From contig NZ_KB902691.1 in the NCBI RefSeq assembly GCF_000379605.1, positions 249,056 to 313,055 on the forward strand: 64,000 nt of DNA. The letters are read 5' to 3'. Positions 1 through 7,724 of the stretch are shown piece by piece. Positions within the stretch are counted from its first letter, which is position 1; each line of letters opens with the position of its first letter. Source of the DNA: Rhizobium giardinii bv. giardinii H152. GTDB lineage: Bacteria; Pseudomonadota; Alphaproteobacteria; Rhizobiales; Rhizobiaceae. Below the pieces are notes generated by a model. It searched no databases. It saw only the letters and a list, made by a program, of their open reading frames with translations, and was not told where the DNA came from. A program made the position numbers and the translations under genes.

Positions 1-1
1 C

Positions 2-526
2 TTCGGCTATGTGCTGAAGCCCGGCTTCCTGATGCCGCCGATGATGCTCAGCGAAGAGGAGATCGAGGCGCTGGTGCTGGGTGCCCGCTGGGTGGCGGCG
101 CGAACCGACGACGAACTGAAGGACGCCGCCCGCAATGCGCTGGCAAAGATCGCCGCCGTGCTGCCGGCCGACCTCAGGCGCGAGCTGGAGACCAACTCCC
201 TGCTCGTCTCCTCGGCCAGAAAACCTGTTGTCGGCATCACCGATCTGGCGGCGGTCCGCGAAGCGATCCGCCAGGGCTTCAAGCTCGATATCGGCTATGC
301 CGACATAAATGGCCGATCGACGAACCGGCGCATCTGGCCGTTTGCGCTCGGCTATTTCGAGGAAACCCGCGTTCTCGCCGCCTGGTGCGAGCTGCGCGAG
401 GATTTCCGGCATTTTCGAGCCGAACGGATTGCCTCGATGATCGTGACGGATATCCGCGTTCCGCAGACGCGAGGTCACTTGCTGGCGGAATGGCGCCGGG
501 TCCACAATGTGAAGAGCGACATGTGA
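2..526 (+). CDS. YafY-type WYL-domain transcriptional regulator, C-terminal part
   Basis: The reading frame is already open at base 2, so the gene starts upstream of the window and only its last 174 residues are visible. The segment with the PPMMLSEEEIEALVLG motif followed by a WYL-like region (around GFKLDIGYADINGRS and the RRIWPFALGYFEE stretch) is typical of YafY/DeoR-type regulators, which carry an N-terminal winged helix (not visible here) and a C-terminal WYL ligand-sensing domain. A VOC protein follows 70 bp downstream on the same strand; in rhizobia such regulators often sit beside a small VOC or glyoxalase-like gene, so it may regulate that gene. The inducer is unknown. Confidence 0.8.
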   Translation, partial: FGYVLKPGFLMPPMMLSEEEIEALVLGARWVAARTDDELKDAARNALAKIAAVLPADLRRELETNSLLVSSARKPVVGITDLAAVREAIRQGFKLDIGYADINGRSTNRRIWPFALGYFEETRVLAAWCELREDFRHFRAERIASMIVTDIRVPQTRGHLLAEWRRVHNVKSDM

Positions 527-596
527 TCCTACTGCCAGAAACTGACAGCAGGCCTCAATAAAACGGTCTCCGCAAACCACCAAGGAGACGACCATC

Positions 597-965
597 ATGA
601 AAGCCGATTACATCCTGCTCGCCGTCGACAGCCCGGCAGAAAGCGCCAATTTCTACCAGGTCGTTCTCGGCACGACGCCGCTCGAGCTTTCGCCGACTTT
701 CGCGCTGTTCAAGATGAACGAAAGCACCAAGCTCGGCCTCTGGTCGAGGAAGACCATCGAACCCAAGGTGGTCGTCGATGCCGGCGGCAGCGAACTGGCG
801 ATTTCCGTCGACGACCGCGAGCGCGTCGATGCGCTGCATGCCGAATGGAGCAGGAAGGGCATCACCATCCTGCAGGAGCCGGTGGCGATGGACTTCGGCT
901 ATACCTTCACCGGCGCCGACCCGGATGGCCACCGCCTGCGCGTCTTCACGCCCGAAGGCATCTGA
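597..965 (+). CDS. VOC (glyoxalase/bleomycin-resistance fold) family protein
   Basis: A 122-residue protein with the length and beta-alpha-beta-beta-beta layout of a single VOC module. It opens with the strand [13 protein letters not shown] followed by [10 protein letters not shown], the usual first helix of the fold, and ends with [18 protein letters not shown], the typical last strand with a conserved DPDGH turn. The ATG at 597 is preceded by an AAGGAGACG ribosome-binding site. VOC proteins include metal-dependent dioxygenases, isomerases and drug-binding proteins, and the sequence does not say which applies. It probably belongs with the WYL regulator just upstream. Confidence 0.8.
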   Translation: MKADYILLAVDSPAESANFYQVVLGTTPLELSPTFALFKMNESTKLGLWSRKTIEPKVVVDAGGSELAISVDDRERVDALHAEWSRKGITILQEPVAMDFGYTFTGADPDGHRLRVFTPEGI

Positions 966-1048
966 CACGAAATGTCGCGGCCCGGCCTCAAACCGCCGGG
1001 CCGCGATGCGGATTGCGCGAAAGAGCCGAAAGCTGTATTTCACGCCGC

Positions 1049-2008
1049 ATGACAGACACGCTCAAAACCCCTCGCCCGGAAGCCAGCCTTCCGGATGCCA
1101 ATGGCCAGTTTCTGGTGGCAGCACTTTACCATTTCATTTCCTTCGACCGGTTCGCCGACTTCCGGCAACCGCTGCAGGCGATGTGCGACGACAATCAGGT
1201 GAAGGGGACCCTGCTGATTGCGCACGAGGGCATCAACGGCACGATTGCAGGGCCGCAGGACGGCATCAAGGCCGTTCTGGCCTTTCTCCGCAGCCAGCCG
1301 GAATTCACGAACCTCGAGCATAAGGAAAGCTGGGCGTCGTCCATGCCCTTCCTGCGCATGAAGGTGCGGCTGAAGAAGGAGATCGTCACCATGGGCGTCG
1401 AGAATATCGACCCCAACAGGGTGGTCGGCACCTATGTCGCGCCGCAGGACTGGAACGCGCTGATCTTGGATCCGGATACGCTGGTGATCGACACCCGCAA
1501 TGACTACGAGACCGCGATCGGCACCTTCCGCGGCGCCATCGACCCGAAGACCAAGAGTTTCCGCGACTTCCCCGACTGGGTGAAGAACAATACCGATCTC
1601 GCCAACAAGCCCAAGATCGCCATGTACTGCACCGGCGGCATCCGCTGCGAGAAGGCAACAGCCTTCATGAAGGAACAGGGCTTCGAGGAGGTCTACCACC
1701 TCAAGGGCGGCATCCTGAAATATCTGGAGGAGATGCCGCAGGAACAAAGCCTCTGGGACGGCGCCTGCTTCGTCTTCGACGACCGGGTTTCGGTGACGCA
1801 TGGCCTGCAGGAAGGCGAGCACACGCTCTGCCACGCCTGCCGCCAGCCGCTGACGCCGGAAGACCTGACGTCGCCCCACCACGAAGAGGGCGTTTCCTGC
1901 GTGCACTGCCACGACACGCGCACGGAAGAAGACCGCAAGCGCTACCGCCAGCGCCAGCAGCAGATCGAGCTCGCCAAGAAGCGCGGCGAGCGGCACCTGG
2001 GAAGCTGA
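1049..2008 (+). CDS. trhO: tRNA uridine(34) hydroxylase, rhodanese-related
   Basis: A 319-residue cytoplasmic protein of the TrhO/YceA family, which hydroxylates U34 of certain tRNAs on the way to 5-(carboxy)methoxyuridine. The N-terminal part is the family-specific acylphosphatase-like domain ([25 protein letters not shown]). A rhodanese domain follows with active-site loop [10 protein letters not shown], whose first Cys is residue 194. The C-terminus has a CHAC...CVHC zinc-ribbon-like motif and a basic tail. The ATG at 1049 was chosen because the protein then begins at the usual family N-terminus; the frame stays open upstream but that part looks non-coding. It converges on the GH1 gene only 16 bp away. 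Confidence 0.92.
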   Translation: MTDTLKTPRPEASLPDANGQFLVAALYHFISFDRFADFRQPLQAMCDDNQVKGTLLIAHEGINGTIAGPQDGIKAVLAFLRSQPEFTNLEHKESWASSMPFLRMKVRLKKEIVTMGVENIDPNRVVGTYVAPQDWNALILDPDTLVIDTRNDYETAIGTFRGAIDPKTKSFRDFPDWVKNNTDLANKPKIAMYCTGGIRCEKATAFMKEQGFEEVYHLKGGILKYLEEMPQEQSLWDGACFVFDDRVSVTHGLQEGEHTLCHACRQPLTPEDLTSPHHEEGVSCVHCHDTRTEEDRKRYRQRQQQIELAKKRGERHLGS

Positions 2009-2015
2009 CGATCGA

Positions 2016-2038
2016 ACAAGGCGGTCACTCCGCCTTGT
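2016..2038. terminator. Bidirectional stem-loop between convergent trhO and the GH1 gene
   Basis: ACAAGGCGG and CCGCCTTGT form a perfect 9-bp stem with a 5-nt loop. The stop codon of the GH1 gene lies in the loop, so the hairpin overlaps that gene's 3' end. It can serve both convergent transcripts, although neither side has a long T run. Confidence 0.6.
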
Positions 2039-3401
2039 GATTGCCCTTCGGGAACTTCCCTGCCAGTTCCTTGTACCAGTGGCCGCTCTTCTTGATGGTG
2101 CGGACCTGGGTTTCGTAGTCGACATGGACGATGCCGAAGCGCATCCTGTAGCCTTCCGCCCATTCGAAATTGTCCATCAGGCTCCAGGCGAAATAGCCCT
2201 TCATCGGATAGCCCTCGGCGATCAGGTCGGCCGTGACCGAGAGATGGTCGGCGATATAGTCGAGCCGCGGCTGGTCGTCGACCGCGCCGTTTTCGACGCC
2301 CATATTGTAGCAGGCGCCGTTCTCGGTGATGTAGCAATCCGGCAGTTGGTAACGCGCGTTCACCGTGCGGATCAGGTCGCCGAGCGCCTGCGGGAAAACC
2401 TCCCAGCCGATGTCGGTCTTGACGTCGCTGACCGGCTTGGCGCTGACCGTTGCCGGATACTCGGCGCCTTCGACCGGATCGTTGGAGACACGCATCGGCG
2501 TGTAGTAGTTGACGCCCCACCAGTCGGTCTTCTGGCTGATCGTCGCCATGTCGCCATCCTCGATCGCCGGCATGCGATTGCCGAGCGCAGAGAGGAAGCT
2601 CTCCGGATATTCGCCCTTGAAGACCGGGCCGAAGAACACACCGTTGTGGAAATCGAAGGCACGGTCGGCCGCCGCCTTGTCTTCGGCGCTGTCGCTGCCG
2701 GCATAGACATGCATGGGGTTGATGACGATGCCGACCGGCAGTTTCGGCTGCTCCTCGCGCACAGTGGCAACGCCGAGGCCATGGGCGAGATTGGTGAAAT
2801 GCAGCGCCCGAAGGGCTGCATCCATGTTGCGCTCGCCCGGCGCGTGGATGCCCCAGAGATGGCTGAGCCAGACGGAACACCACGGCTCGTTGAAGGTGGC
2901 GACCGCATCCAGCCGATCGCCGAGGCGAGCGATCACCGTCTTGGCATAGCGCTGGTAGGCATAGGCCGTCGAGCGCGCCGTCCAGCCACCATCGCCCATC
3001 AGAGCCAGCGGCAGGTCCCAATGGTAGAGCGTCGCGAAGGCCTTGATATTGCGGGCCTTCAGGCCGTCGACGAGGCGGTCGTAGAAATCCAGTCCCTTCT
3101 CGTTGACCGGGCCGGTGCCCTCCGGGATGATCCGCGGCCAGGCGATGGAAAAGCGGTAGGCCCCGACGCCGAGGCTCTTGATCAGGTCGAGGTCGTCCTC
3201 CAGCCGATTATAGTGGTCGCAGGCAATATCGCCGTTGTGGCCCTGATAGACCCGGCCCGGCATGTTGGAGAAGGCGTCCCAGATGGACGGCTTGCGCCCG
3301 TCGGCCTTCGTCGCACCCTCGATCTGGAACGAGGCGGTGGCCACGCCGAAGAGGAAATCGCCGGGGAAGCGCTTTGCCAGTTTCTTTGCTTCGACCATCA
3401 T
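2025..3401 (-). CDS. Glycoside hydrolase family 1 beta-glucosidase
   Basis: A 458-residue GH1 enzyme without a signal peptide, so intracellular; it should cleave beta-glucosides or related disaccharides after uptake. It shows the family N-terminus (FPGDFLFGVATASFQIEGA), the acid/base glutamate in TFNEPW (Glu172), the nucleophile in YITENG (Glu360) and the late SLMDNFEWAEGY aglycone-site motif. Two adjacent ATGs (3401 and 3398) follow an AGGAG site; either is possible. A 14-bp LacI-type palindrome lies at 3459-3472 upstream and recurs before the isomerase gene at 5397-6449, linking this enzyme to that sugar module. The exact glycoside is not readable from sequence. Confidence 0.93.
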   Translation of the reverse strand: MMVEAKKLAKRFPGDFLFGVATASFQIEGATKADGRKPSIWDAFSNMPGRVYQGHNGDIACDHYNRLEDDLDLIKSLGVGAYRFSIAWPRIIPEGTGPVNEKGLDFYDRLVDGLKARNIKAFATLYHWDLPLALMGDGGWTARSTAYAYQRYAKTVIARLGDRLDAVATFNEPWCSVWLSHLWGIHAPGERNMDAALRALHFTNLAHGLGVATVREEQPKLPVGIVINPMHVYAGSDSAEDKAAADRAFDFHNGVFFGPVFKGEYPESFLSALGNRMPAIEDGDMATISQKTDWWGVNYYTPMRVSNDPVEGAEYPATVSAKPVSDVKTDIGWEVFPQALGDLIRTVNARYQLPDCYITENGACYNMGVENGAVDDQPRLDYIADHLSVTADLIAEGYPMKGYFAWSLMDNFEWAEGYRMRFGIVHVDYETQVRTIKKSGHWYKELAGKFPKGNHKAE

Positions 3402-3458
3402 CGCTCTCCTAAAATCGCGCGGCACCAACCAGGATTCGGCCCGCGTCAGTCATGAAAT

Positions 3459-3472
3459 CTGAAACGTTGCAG
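3459..3472. promoter_or_regulatory. LacI-family operator upstream of the GH1 gene
   Basis: CTGAAACGTTGCAG is a palindrome with a central CG and one mismatched pair, the geometry of LacI/GalR operators. It lies 58 bp upstream of the GH1 start codon. The identical 14-mer occurs at 6553-6566 before the isomerase gene. The cognate regulator is not identified. Confidence 0.65.
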
Positions 3473-3541
3473 TAGAATTGTATGCGGAAAAGTCAACCGT
3501 TTTCGGCAAGGCGCCATGCGGCCCAGGCAAGTATCAGCTCT

Positions 3542-3649
3542 TCATGTTTCAGGAAAAAGAATGGCCTCACAATCCTGATTGTCACGGGCGATGTAGTAGG
3601 CGATATGCTCGATGTCCCTTTCAGCCTCGTCGGTAAAAACAACGATCAC
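3542..3649 (-). pseudogene. parE: Truncated ParE-type toxin
   Basis: A GTG start at 3649 overlaps the ParD stop codon as GTGA, the usual coupled parDE arrangement. The first 25 residues (IVVFTDEAERDIEHIAYYIA and following RDN) match the N-terminus of RelE/ParE toxins, but the frame diverges and stops after 35 residues, against about 95-100 for intact ParE. No other frame downstream restores a recognisable ParE C-terminus with its beta-strands and late basic residues, so a deletion or rearrangement is more likely than a single frameshift. The product should be inactive. Confidence 0.65.
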
Positions 3650-3909
3650 AAATCGGCGTCTTTCGCCTCGTCTTGATATTTGGCCATGAGGCGCGCCCGA
3701 ACATCCTTCGCCGGTTTCAGGCGCCCAGCCTCTACATCCGCAAGCCCGCGGGCGATCGAGAGGTCGAGCGCGGCCAGCCGTTTCTCGCGATCCTCGATCA
3801 TGCGCACGCCTTCTCGCAGCACTTCGCTGCGAGAGTTGTAGCGTCCGCGTTTCACCAGATCGGTCACGTAGTGTTCCAGATGCCGCCCGAGATTTGCGCT
3901 GCTGGCCAT
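3646..3909 (-). CDS. parD: ParD-type ribbon-helix-helix antitoxin
   Basis: An 87-residue protein starting MASSANLGRHLEHYVTDLV, with GRYNSRSEVLREGVRMIEDRE, the hallmark of CopG/ParD antitoxins: an N-terminal ribbon-helix-helix DNA-binding domain followed by a helical toxin-binding tail (LDLSIARGLADVEAGRLKPA). The ATG at 3909 is preceded by AGGAAGGTGGC; the frame is open further upstream but that extension is not family-like. In such modules the antitoxin also represses its own operon. Its partner toxin immediately downstream is cut short, so this looks like an orphaned antitoxin that may still bind DNA or neutralise a related toxin elsewhere. Confidence 0.85.
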   Translation of the reverse strand: MASSANLGRHLEHYVTDLVKRGRYNSRSEVLREGVRMIEDREKRLAALDLSIARGLADVEAGRLKPAKDVRARLMAKYQDEAKDADL

Positions 3910-3998
3910 GCCACCTTCCTCTCCGTCTTCTGACAGGAGGCAATAACAGTCAGCATAGAAGCAAGCGCGAACCGTTAAAGACCGCTGAGGGCGAAGAC

Positions 3999-5180
3999 CT
4001 AGACCTTCACCCACGCCCCGTTACGCTTGGAGGACTGGACGCAGGCATCGACGAACACCATGCCCTTCATGCCATCGTCGATTGTCGGATAGATGACAGC
4101 CGGGTCGACAGCCTCGCCCTTGCGGCGGGCGAAGATGGCGCGGGCGGCTTCGGTGTAGATATTGGCGAAGCCTTCGAGATAGCCTTCCGGATGGCCCGAC
4201 GGGATGCGCGAGACGCGGGCGGCGGACGGGCCGGAACCGGCGCCGGCGCGGGTGATCAGCCGCTTCGGCTCGCCAAACGGCGTGTACCACAGGTAGTTCG
4301 GATCCTTCTGCGTCCATTCCAGCCCGCCCTTGGTGCCATAGACGCGCACCATCAGCCCGTTCTCGTGGCCGGGGGCGACCTGGCTGCACCAGAGCAGGCC
4401 CTTGGCGCGCTGGCCGTCCCTTTCCTTGAAGCGCATCATCACATGGGCGTTGTCGTCCAGCGCCCGGCCCTTGACGAAGCTATCGAGATCGGCGGCAAGC
4501 TCCTCCAGTTCGAGGCCCGAGACGAAGGCGCCGAGATTATAGGCATGGGTGCCGATATCGCCGGTCGAACCGCCCGCACCCGACTTGGCCGGATCGGTCC
4601 GCCAGGCGGCCTGTTTCTGGCCGGACTGCTCGATGTTTTCCGTCAGCCAGTCCTGCGGATATTCCATCTGCACGAGCCGGACCGCACCGATATCGCCATT
4701 CGCGACCATCGAGCGGGCCTGGCGGACCATCGGATAGCCGGTGTAATTGTGGGTCAGGACGAACAGGGCATCGCTCTCGTCGGCCAGCTTCTTCAGCTTT
4801 TTTGCGTCCGAAAGCGTCGAGGTCAGCGGCTTGTCGCAGATCACGTGGATGCCGCGCTTGAGGAATTCCTTGGCAGCTTCGTAGTGCACATGGTTCGGCG
4901 TGACGATGGCGACCGCCTCGATGCCGTTCTTCAGCTTGGCCTCGCGGATCGCCATTTCCCGGAAATCGGAATAGCTGCGCGACGGATCGAGGCCGAGTTC
5001 GGCGCCCGACGCCTTGGCCTTTTCCGGTGTCGACGACAGGGCGCCTGCGACCAGCTCGAAATGATCGTCGAGACGCGCCGCCATACGGTGAACCGCGCCG
5101 ATGAACGCGCCCGACCCGCCGCCAACCATGCCGAGCCGAATGCGCTTTTCGCGAACCTCTGTGGTTCCTTCGATTGCCAT
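3999..5180 (-). CDS. Gfo/Idh/MocA family NAD(P)-dependent oxidoreductase
   Basis: A 393-residue sugar or polyol oxidoreductase. The N-terminal Rossmann fold shows GMVGGGSGAFIG, followed by VTPNHVHYEAAKEFL and the catalytic-lysine motif CDKPLT (an EKP variant). The C-terminal alpha/beta domain carries GGSTGDIGTHAYNL with the Asp/His pair usual for the family. AAGGGAGAA precedes the ATG. It lies downstream of the TIM-barrel isomerase gene on the same strand, separated by about 216 bp that hold an inverted-repeat element. Such oxidoreductase/isomerase pairs commonly act on keto-sugars or inositols. The substrate is unknown. Confidence 0.9.
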   Translation of the reverse strand: MAIEGTTEVREKRIRLGMVGGGSGAFIGAVHRMAARLDDHFELVAGALSSTPEKAKASGAELGLDPSRSYSDFREMAIREAKLKNGIEAVAIVTPNHVHYEAAKEFLKRGIHVICDKPLTSTLSDAKKLKKLADESDALFVLTHNYTGYPMVRQARSMVANGDIGAVRLVQMEYPQDWLTENIEQSGQKQAAWRTDPAKSGAGGSTGDIGTHAYNLGAFVSGLELEELAADLDSFVKGRALDDNAHVMMRFKERDGQRAKGLLWCSQVAPGHENGLMVRVYGTKGGLEWTQKDPNYLWYTPFGEPKRLITRAGAGSGPSAARVSRIPSGHPEGYLEGFANIYTEAARAIFARRKGEAVDPAVIYPTIDDGMKGMVFVDACVQSSKRNGAWVKV

Positions 5181-5219
5181 GTTTTTCTCCCTTGGATTTC
5201 AGAGTTTGCGGAGGGCTTA

Positions 5220-5364
5220 CCCCCCTCTGTCGGCTACGCCGACATCTCCCCCACAAGGGGGGAGATGGATCGCGAACCTCGTGCCTCCCTTACTCAAAAT
5301 TTATAAGGGAAAAGAATGATCTCCCCCCTTGTGGGGGAGATGTCACGGAGTGACAGAGGGGGGT
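5220..5364. repeat. Palindromic intergenic repeat pair (rhizobial mosaic type)
   Basis: Two arms in opposite orientation, 5220-5266 and 5319-5364, share CCCCCTCTGTC, then a short variable hairpin, then ACATCTCCCCCACAAGGGG. Each arm also folds on itself, and together they can form one long hairpin. The variable inner stem differs (GTCGGCTACGCCGAC against GTCACTCCGTGAC), which shows compensated divergence. It lies between the isomerase and oxidoreductase genes and may act on the 3' or 5' end of their transcripts. Confidence 0.8.
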
Positions 5365-5396
5365 TGCCTAGTCTCCAAATAGAATGATGAGAACCG

Positions 5397-6449
5397 CTAG
5401 AGCCCGAGCATCCGCCGGTTGGCCGCTTCGTCGGTGCCGCTGTCGGCGAAATCGTCGAAAGCCTTTTCGGTGACGCGGATGATGTGATGCTTGACGAATT
5501 CCGCACCTTCACGCGCCCCGTCTTCCGGATGCTTCAGGGCGCATTCCCATTCGACCACGGCCCAGCCGGCAAAATCGTTGGCTGCCATCTTGGAGAAGAT
5601 CGCGCCGAAATCGACCTGGCCGTCGCCCAGCGAACGGAAACGTCCGGCCCGGTTGACCCAGCCCTGATAACCGCCATAGACGCCCTGCCGACCGGTCGGA
5701 TTGAACTCCGCGTCCTTGACGTGGAACATCCGGATGCGATCCTTGTAGATGTCGATGTTTTCCAGATAGTCGAGGCACTGCAGCACGTAGTGCGAGGGGT
5801 CGTACAGCATGTTGGCGCGCGCGTGGTTGCCGGTGCGCTCGAGGAACATCTCGTAGGTGACGCCGTCATGCAGGTCTTCGCCGGGGTGAATCTCGTAGCA
5901 GACGTCGACGCCGCAATCTTCGGCGTGATCGAGGATCGGCTTCCAGCGGCGGGCAAGCTCGTCGAAAGCGGTCTCCACGAGGCCGGCCGGACGCTGCGGC
6001 CACGGGTAGACAAAGGGCCAGGCAAGCGCGCCGGAAAAGCTCGCCATCGCATCGAGGCCGAGGTTTTTCGACGCCGTCAGCGCCAGCTTGACCTGATCGA
6101 CCGCCCATTGCTGGCGTGCCTTGGGGTTGCCACGGACTTCGGGCGCAGCAAACCCGTCGAAGGCTTCGTCATAGGCGGGGTGGACGGCGACGAGTTGCCC
6201 CTGAAGATGGGTCGAGAGTTCGGTCACCTCGATGCCGTTGTCGCGCGCCTTGCCTGCAAATTCGTCGCAATAGGTCTTGGATTCAGCGGCTTTTTTCAGG
6301 TCGATCAGGCGTCCGTCCCAGCTCGGCACCTGGACGCCCTTGTAGCCGCAATCGGCGGCCCATTTGGTGATCTCGCCCCAAGAGTTGAACGGGGCGGCAT
6401 CGCCGGCGAATTGTGCGAGAAAGAGCGCGGGGCCCTTGATGGTCTTCAT
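5397..6449 (-). CDS. Sugar phosphate isomerase/epimerase (AP-endonuclease-2-like TIM barrel)
   Basis: A 350-residue protein of the xylose-isomerase-like TIM-barrel superfamily. Candidate metal ligands appear in the expected order: CYEIHPGED, YDPSHYVLQ, FHVKDAEF and VVEWECALKHPEDG. It has no signal peptide. GGAGGAGACGACAG precedes the ATG. The gene has its own LacI-type operator about 100 bp upstream (6553-6566), identical to the one before the GH1 gene, so it is probably the first gene of a unit with the downstream oxidoreductase. The family includes keto-sugar epimerases, inosose dehydratases and 3-keto-glycoside enzymes; which of these applies cannot be decided here. Confidence 0.85.
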   Translation of the reverse strand: MKTIKGPALFLAQFAGDAAPFNSWGEITKWAADCGYKGVQVPSWDGRLIDLKKAAESKTYCDEFAGKARDNGIEVTELSTHLQGQLVAVHPAYDEAFDGFAAPEVRGNPKARQQWAVDQVKLALTASKNLGLDAMASFSGALAWPFVYPWPQRPAGLVETAFDELARRWKPILDHAEDCGVDVCYEIHPGEDLHDGVTYEMFLERTGNHARANMLYDPSHYVLQCLDYLENIDIYKDRIRMFHVKDAEFNPTGRQGVYGGYQGWVNRAGRFRSLGDGQVDFGAIFSKMAANDFAGWAVVEWECALKHPEDGAREGAEFVKHHIIRVTEKAFDDFADSGTDEAANRRMLGL

Positions 6450-6552
6450 CTGTCGTCTCCTCCATCGAAAGAAGGCCGCTCATCCCGGCCACATCGATCA
6501 AATCTCGAAAAAACCTCTCCGTCGCACGTCAATATAGTAGCAACGGCTTAAC

Positions 6553-6566
6553 CTGAAACGTTGCAG
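6553..6566. promoter_or_regulatory. LacI-family operator upstream of the isomerase gene
   Basis: CTGAAACGTTGCAG, identical to the site at 3459-3472, lies 104 bp upstream of the isomerase ATG and downstream of the ABC binding-protein gene. It marks a separate promoter, so the isomerase/oxidoreductase pair need not be co-transcribed with the ABC transporter. Confidence 0.65.
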
Positions 6567-6657
6567 GACGCCCGGAAGCTATCATGTTTGCACCGGCGGG
6601 CAATCCGCTTCGGCATAAATTTCGGGAAATCGTCGGGCAATCAGGATGGCAATGAAA

Positions 6658-6686
6658 GGCTGCCCGCCATCGCGCGACGGGCAGCC
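6658..6686 (-). terminator. Stem-loop terminator after the sugar-binding protein gene
   Basis: GGCTGCCCG and CGGGCAGCC form a perfect 9-bp stem with an 11-nt loop, 17 bp beyond the stop codon of the binding-protein gene. In minus-strand reading the stem is followed by a short T-rich stretch (TTTCATT). Confidence 0.65.
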
Positions 6687-6703
6687 CAAGCGTCAGATCA
6701 GCA

Positions 6704-7657
6704 TCAGAACGGCGAATCGGGGAAATAGAAATCCTTCGCATTCTCCTTGGTGATCAGCGTCGCATCGATGGTGTAGACGCCGCGAACCGGCACCTGGCCA
6801 TAGAAATTGGCAACCGTCATCTCAAGCGCCGTACCGACCATTGCCGGCGGATAGAGCACGTCGACCGGAATCATCTTGTCGCCGTCCATGACCCTCTTGA
6901 CCATGTCCTTCGAGCCGGCGCCGGCCACGACATACTGGATGTCCGTGCGCTTGGCCTGCTCGATCGCCTGCAGTACGCCGACGGCCATGTCGTCGTCCTG
7001 GCACCAGACGACGTCGATCTTCGGATACTTGGTCAGATAGTCCTGCATGACCTTGAAGGCGTCGTCGCGGTTCCAGTTGCCGAACTGGCGGTCGAGAACC
7101 TTGATGTTGGAGCCTTCGATACCCTTGTCGAAACCGTCCTGGCGCTGCTGGTCGATCGGGATCGGCAGGCCACGGATGACGACGACTTCGGCGTCCGGCG
7201 TCGTTGCCTTGATATATTCGCCAGCGGTCTGGCCCAGTGCCGGGTTGTTGCCGGCGACGTAGAGGTCGCGAACCGTGTTGTCGTTGACGCTCGGGGCGCG
7301 ATCGACGAGCGCGACGAACGTGCCCTTGCCCTTGACTTCCTTGATGGCGTTGACCAGCGGATCCGGGTCGGACGGCAGGATGACGAGCGCGTCGATGCCC
7401 TGGGTCTCGAGGTCCTGCACGGCATTGGCCTGACTTGCCGGATCCGGCGACGTCTTGACGATGACATTGAGGCCCGGATGCTGCTCCATCAGGAGCTTGG
7501 CAACGCGCTCGGCGTGAAACACGACGCCTGCCGTCCAGCCATGGTCGGCGGCCGGGATTGAAACGCCGATCGTGACCTTCTTCTCCTCCTGCGCGTGGGC
7601 CACGCCGGTCAGCGCCATCATGGCGACGGCTGCAACGCCCATTAGTCCTTTACGCAT
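6704..7657 (-). CDS. Sugar ABC transporter periplasmic substrate-binding protein
   Basis: A 317-residue type I periplasmic binding protein (ribose/galactose-binding family). The ATG at 7657, after GGGAGAG, gives a good signal peptide: MRKGLMGVAAVAMMALTGVA, then cleavage after HA before QEEKKVTIGVSIP. Later motifs DHGWTAGVVFHAERVA, QGIDALVILPSDPDPLV and WCQDDDMAVGVLQAIEQ are typical of the fold. It is the last gene of the ATPase-permease-binding protein unit transcribed toward lower coordinates. The ligand is probably a mono- or disaccharide and is not readable from sequence. Confidence 0.9.
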   Translation of the reverse strand: MRKGLMGVAAVAMMALTGVAHAQEEKKVTIGVSIPAADHGWTAGVVFHAERVAKLLMEQHPGLNVIVKTSPDPASQANAVQDLETQGIDALVILPSDPDPLVNAIKEVKGKGTFVALVDRAPSVNDNTVRDLYVAGNNPALGQTAGEYIKATTPDAEVVVIRGLPIPIDQQRQDGFDKGIEGSNIKVLDRQFGNWNRDDAFKVMQDYLTKYPKIDVVWCQDDDMAVGVLQAIEQAKRTDIQYVVAGAGSKDMVKRVMDGDKMIPVDVLYPPAMVGTALEMTVANFYGQVPVRGVYTIDATLITKENAKDFYFPDSPF

Positions 7658-7724
7658 GTTTCTCTCTCCCTGGTGAATGCGGGCCTTTCGTCTTTGAGAC
7701 CGGGCGACCCATGAACCCGGTTGT

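Noticed and set aside
845-1048. Upstream extension of trhO
   Set aside because: The frame is open but overlaps the VOC gene and does not resemble any TrhO N-terminus; the ATG at 1049 fits the family.
2037-3455. A 472-codon open frame on the plus strand across the GH1 gene
   Set aside because: It is antisense to a gene with complete GH1 catalytic motifs; high GC makes long antisense frames common. It has no domain resemblance and no ribosome-binding site.
3482-3580. Restoring a full ParE by a single frameshift
   Set aside because: Reading the other frames past the stop gives no ParE-like C-terminus, so a simple indel does not explain the truncation.
3894-5306. A 470-codon plus-strand open frame across the oxidoreductase gene
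   Set aside because: It is antisense to a clear Gfo/Idh/MocA gene with Rossmann and catalytic motifs.
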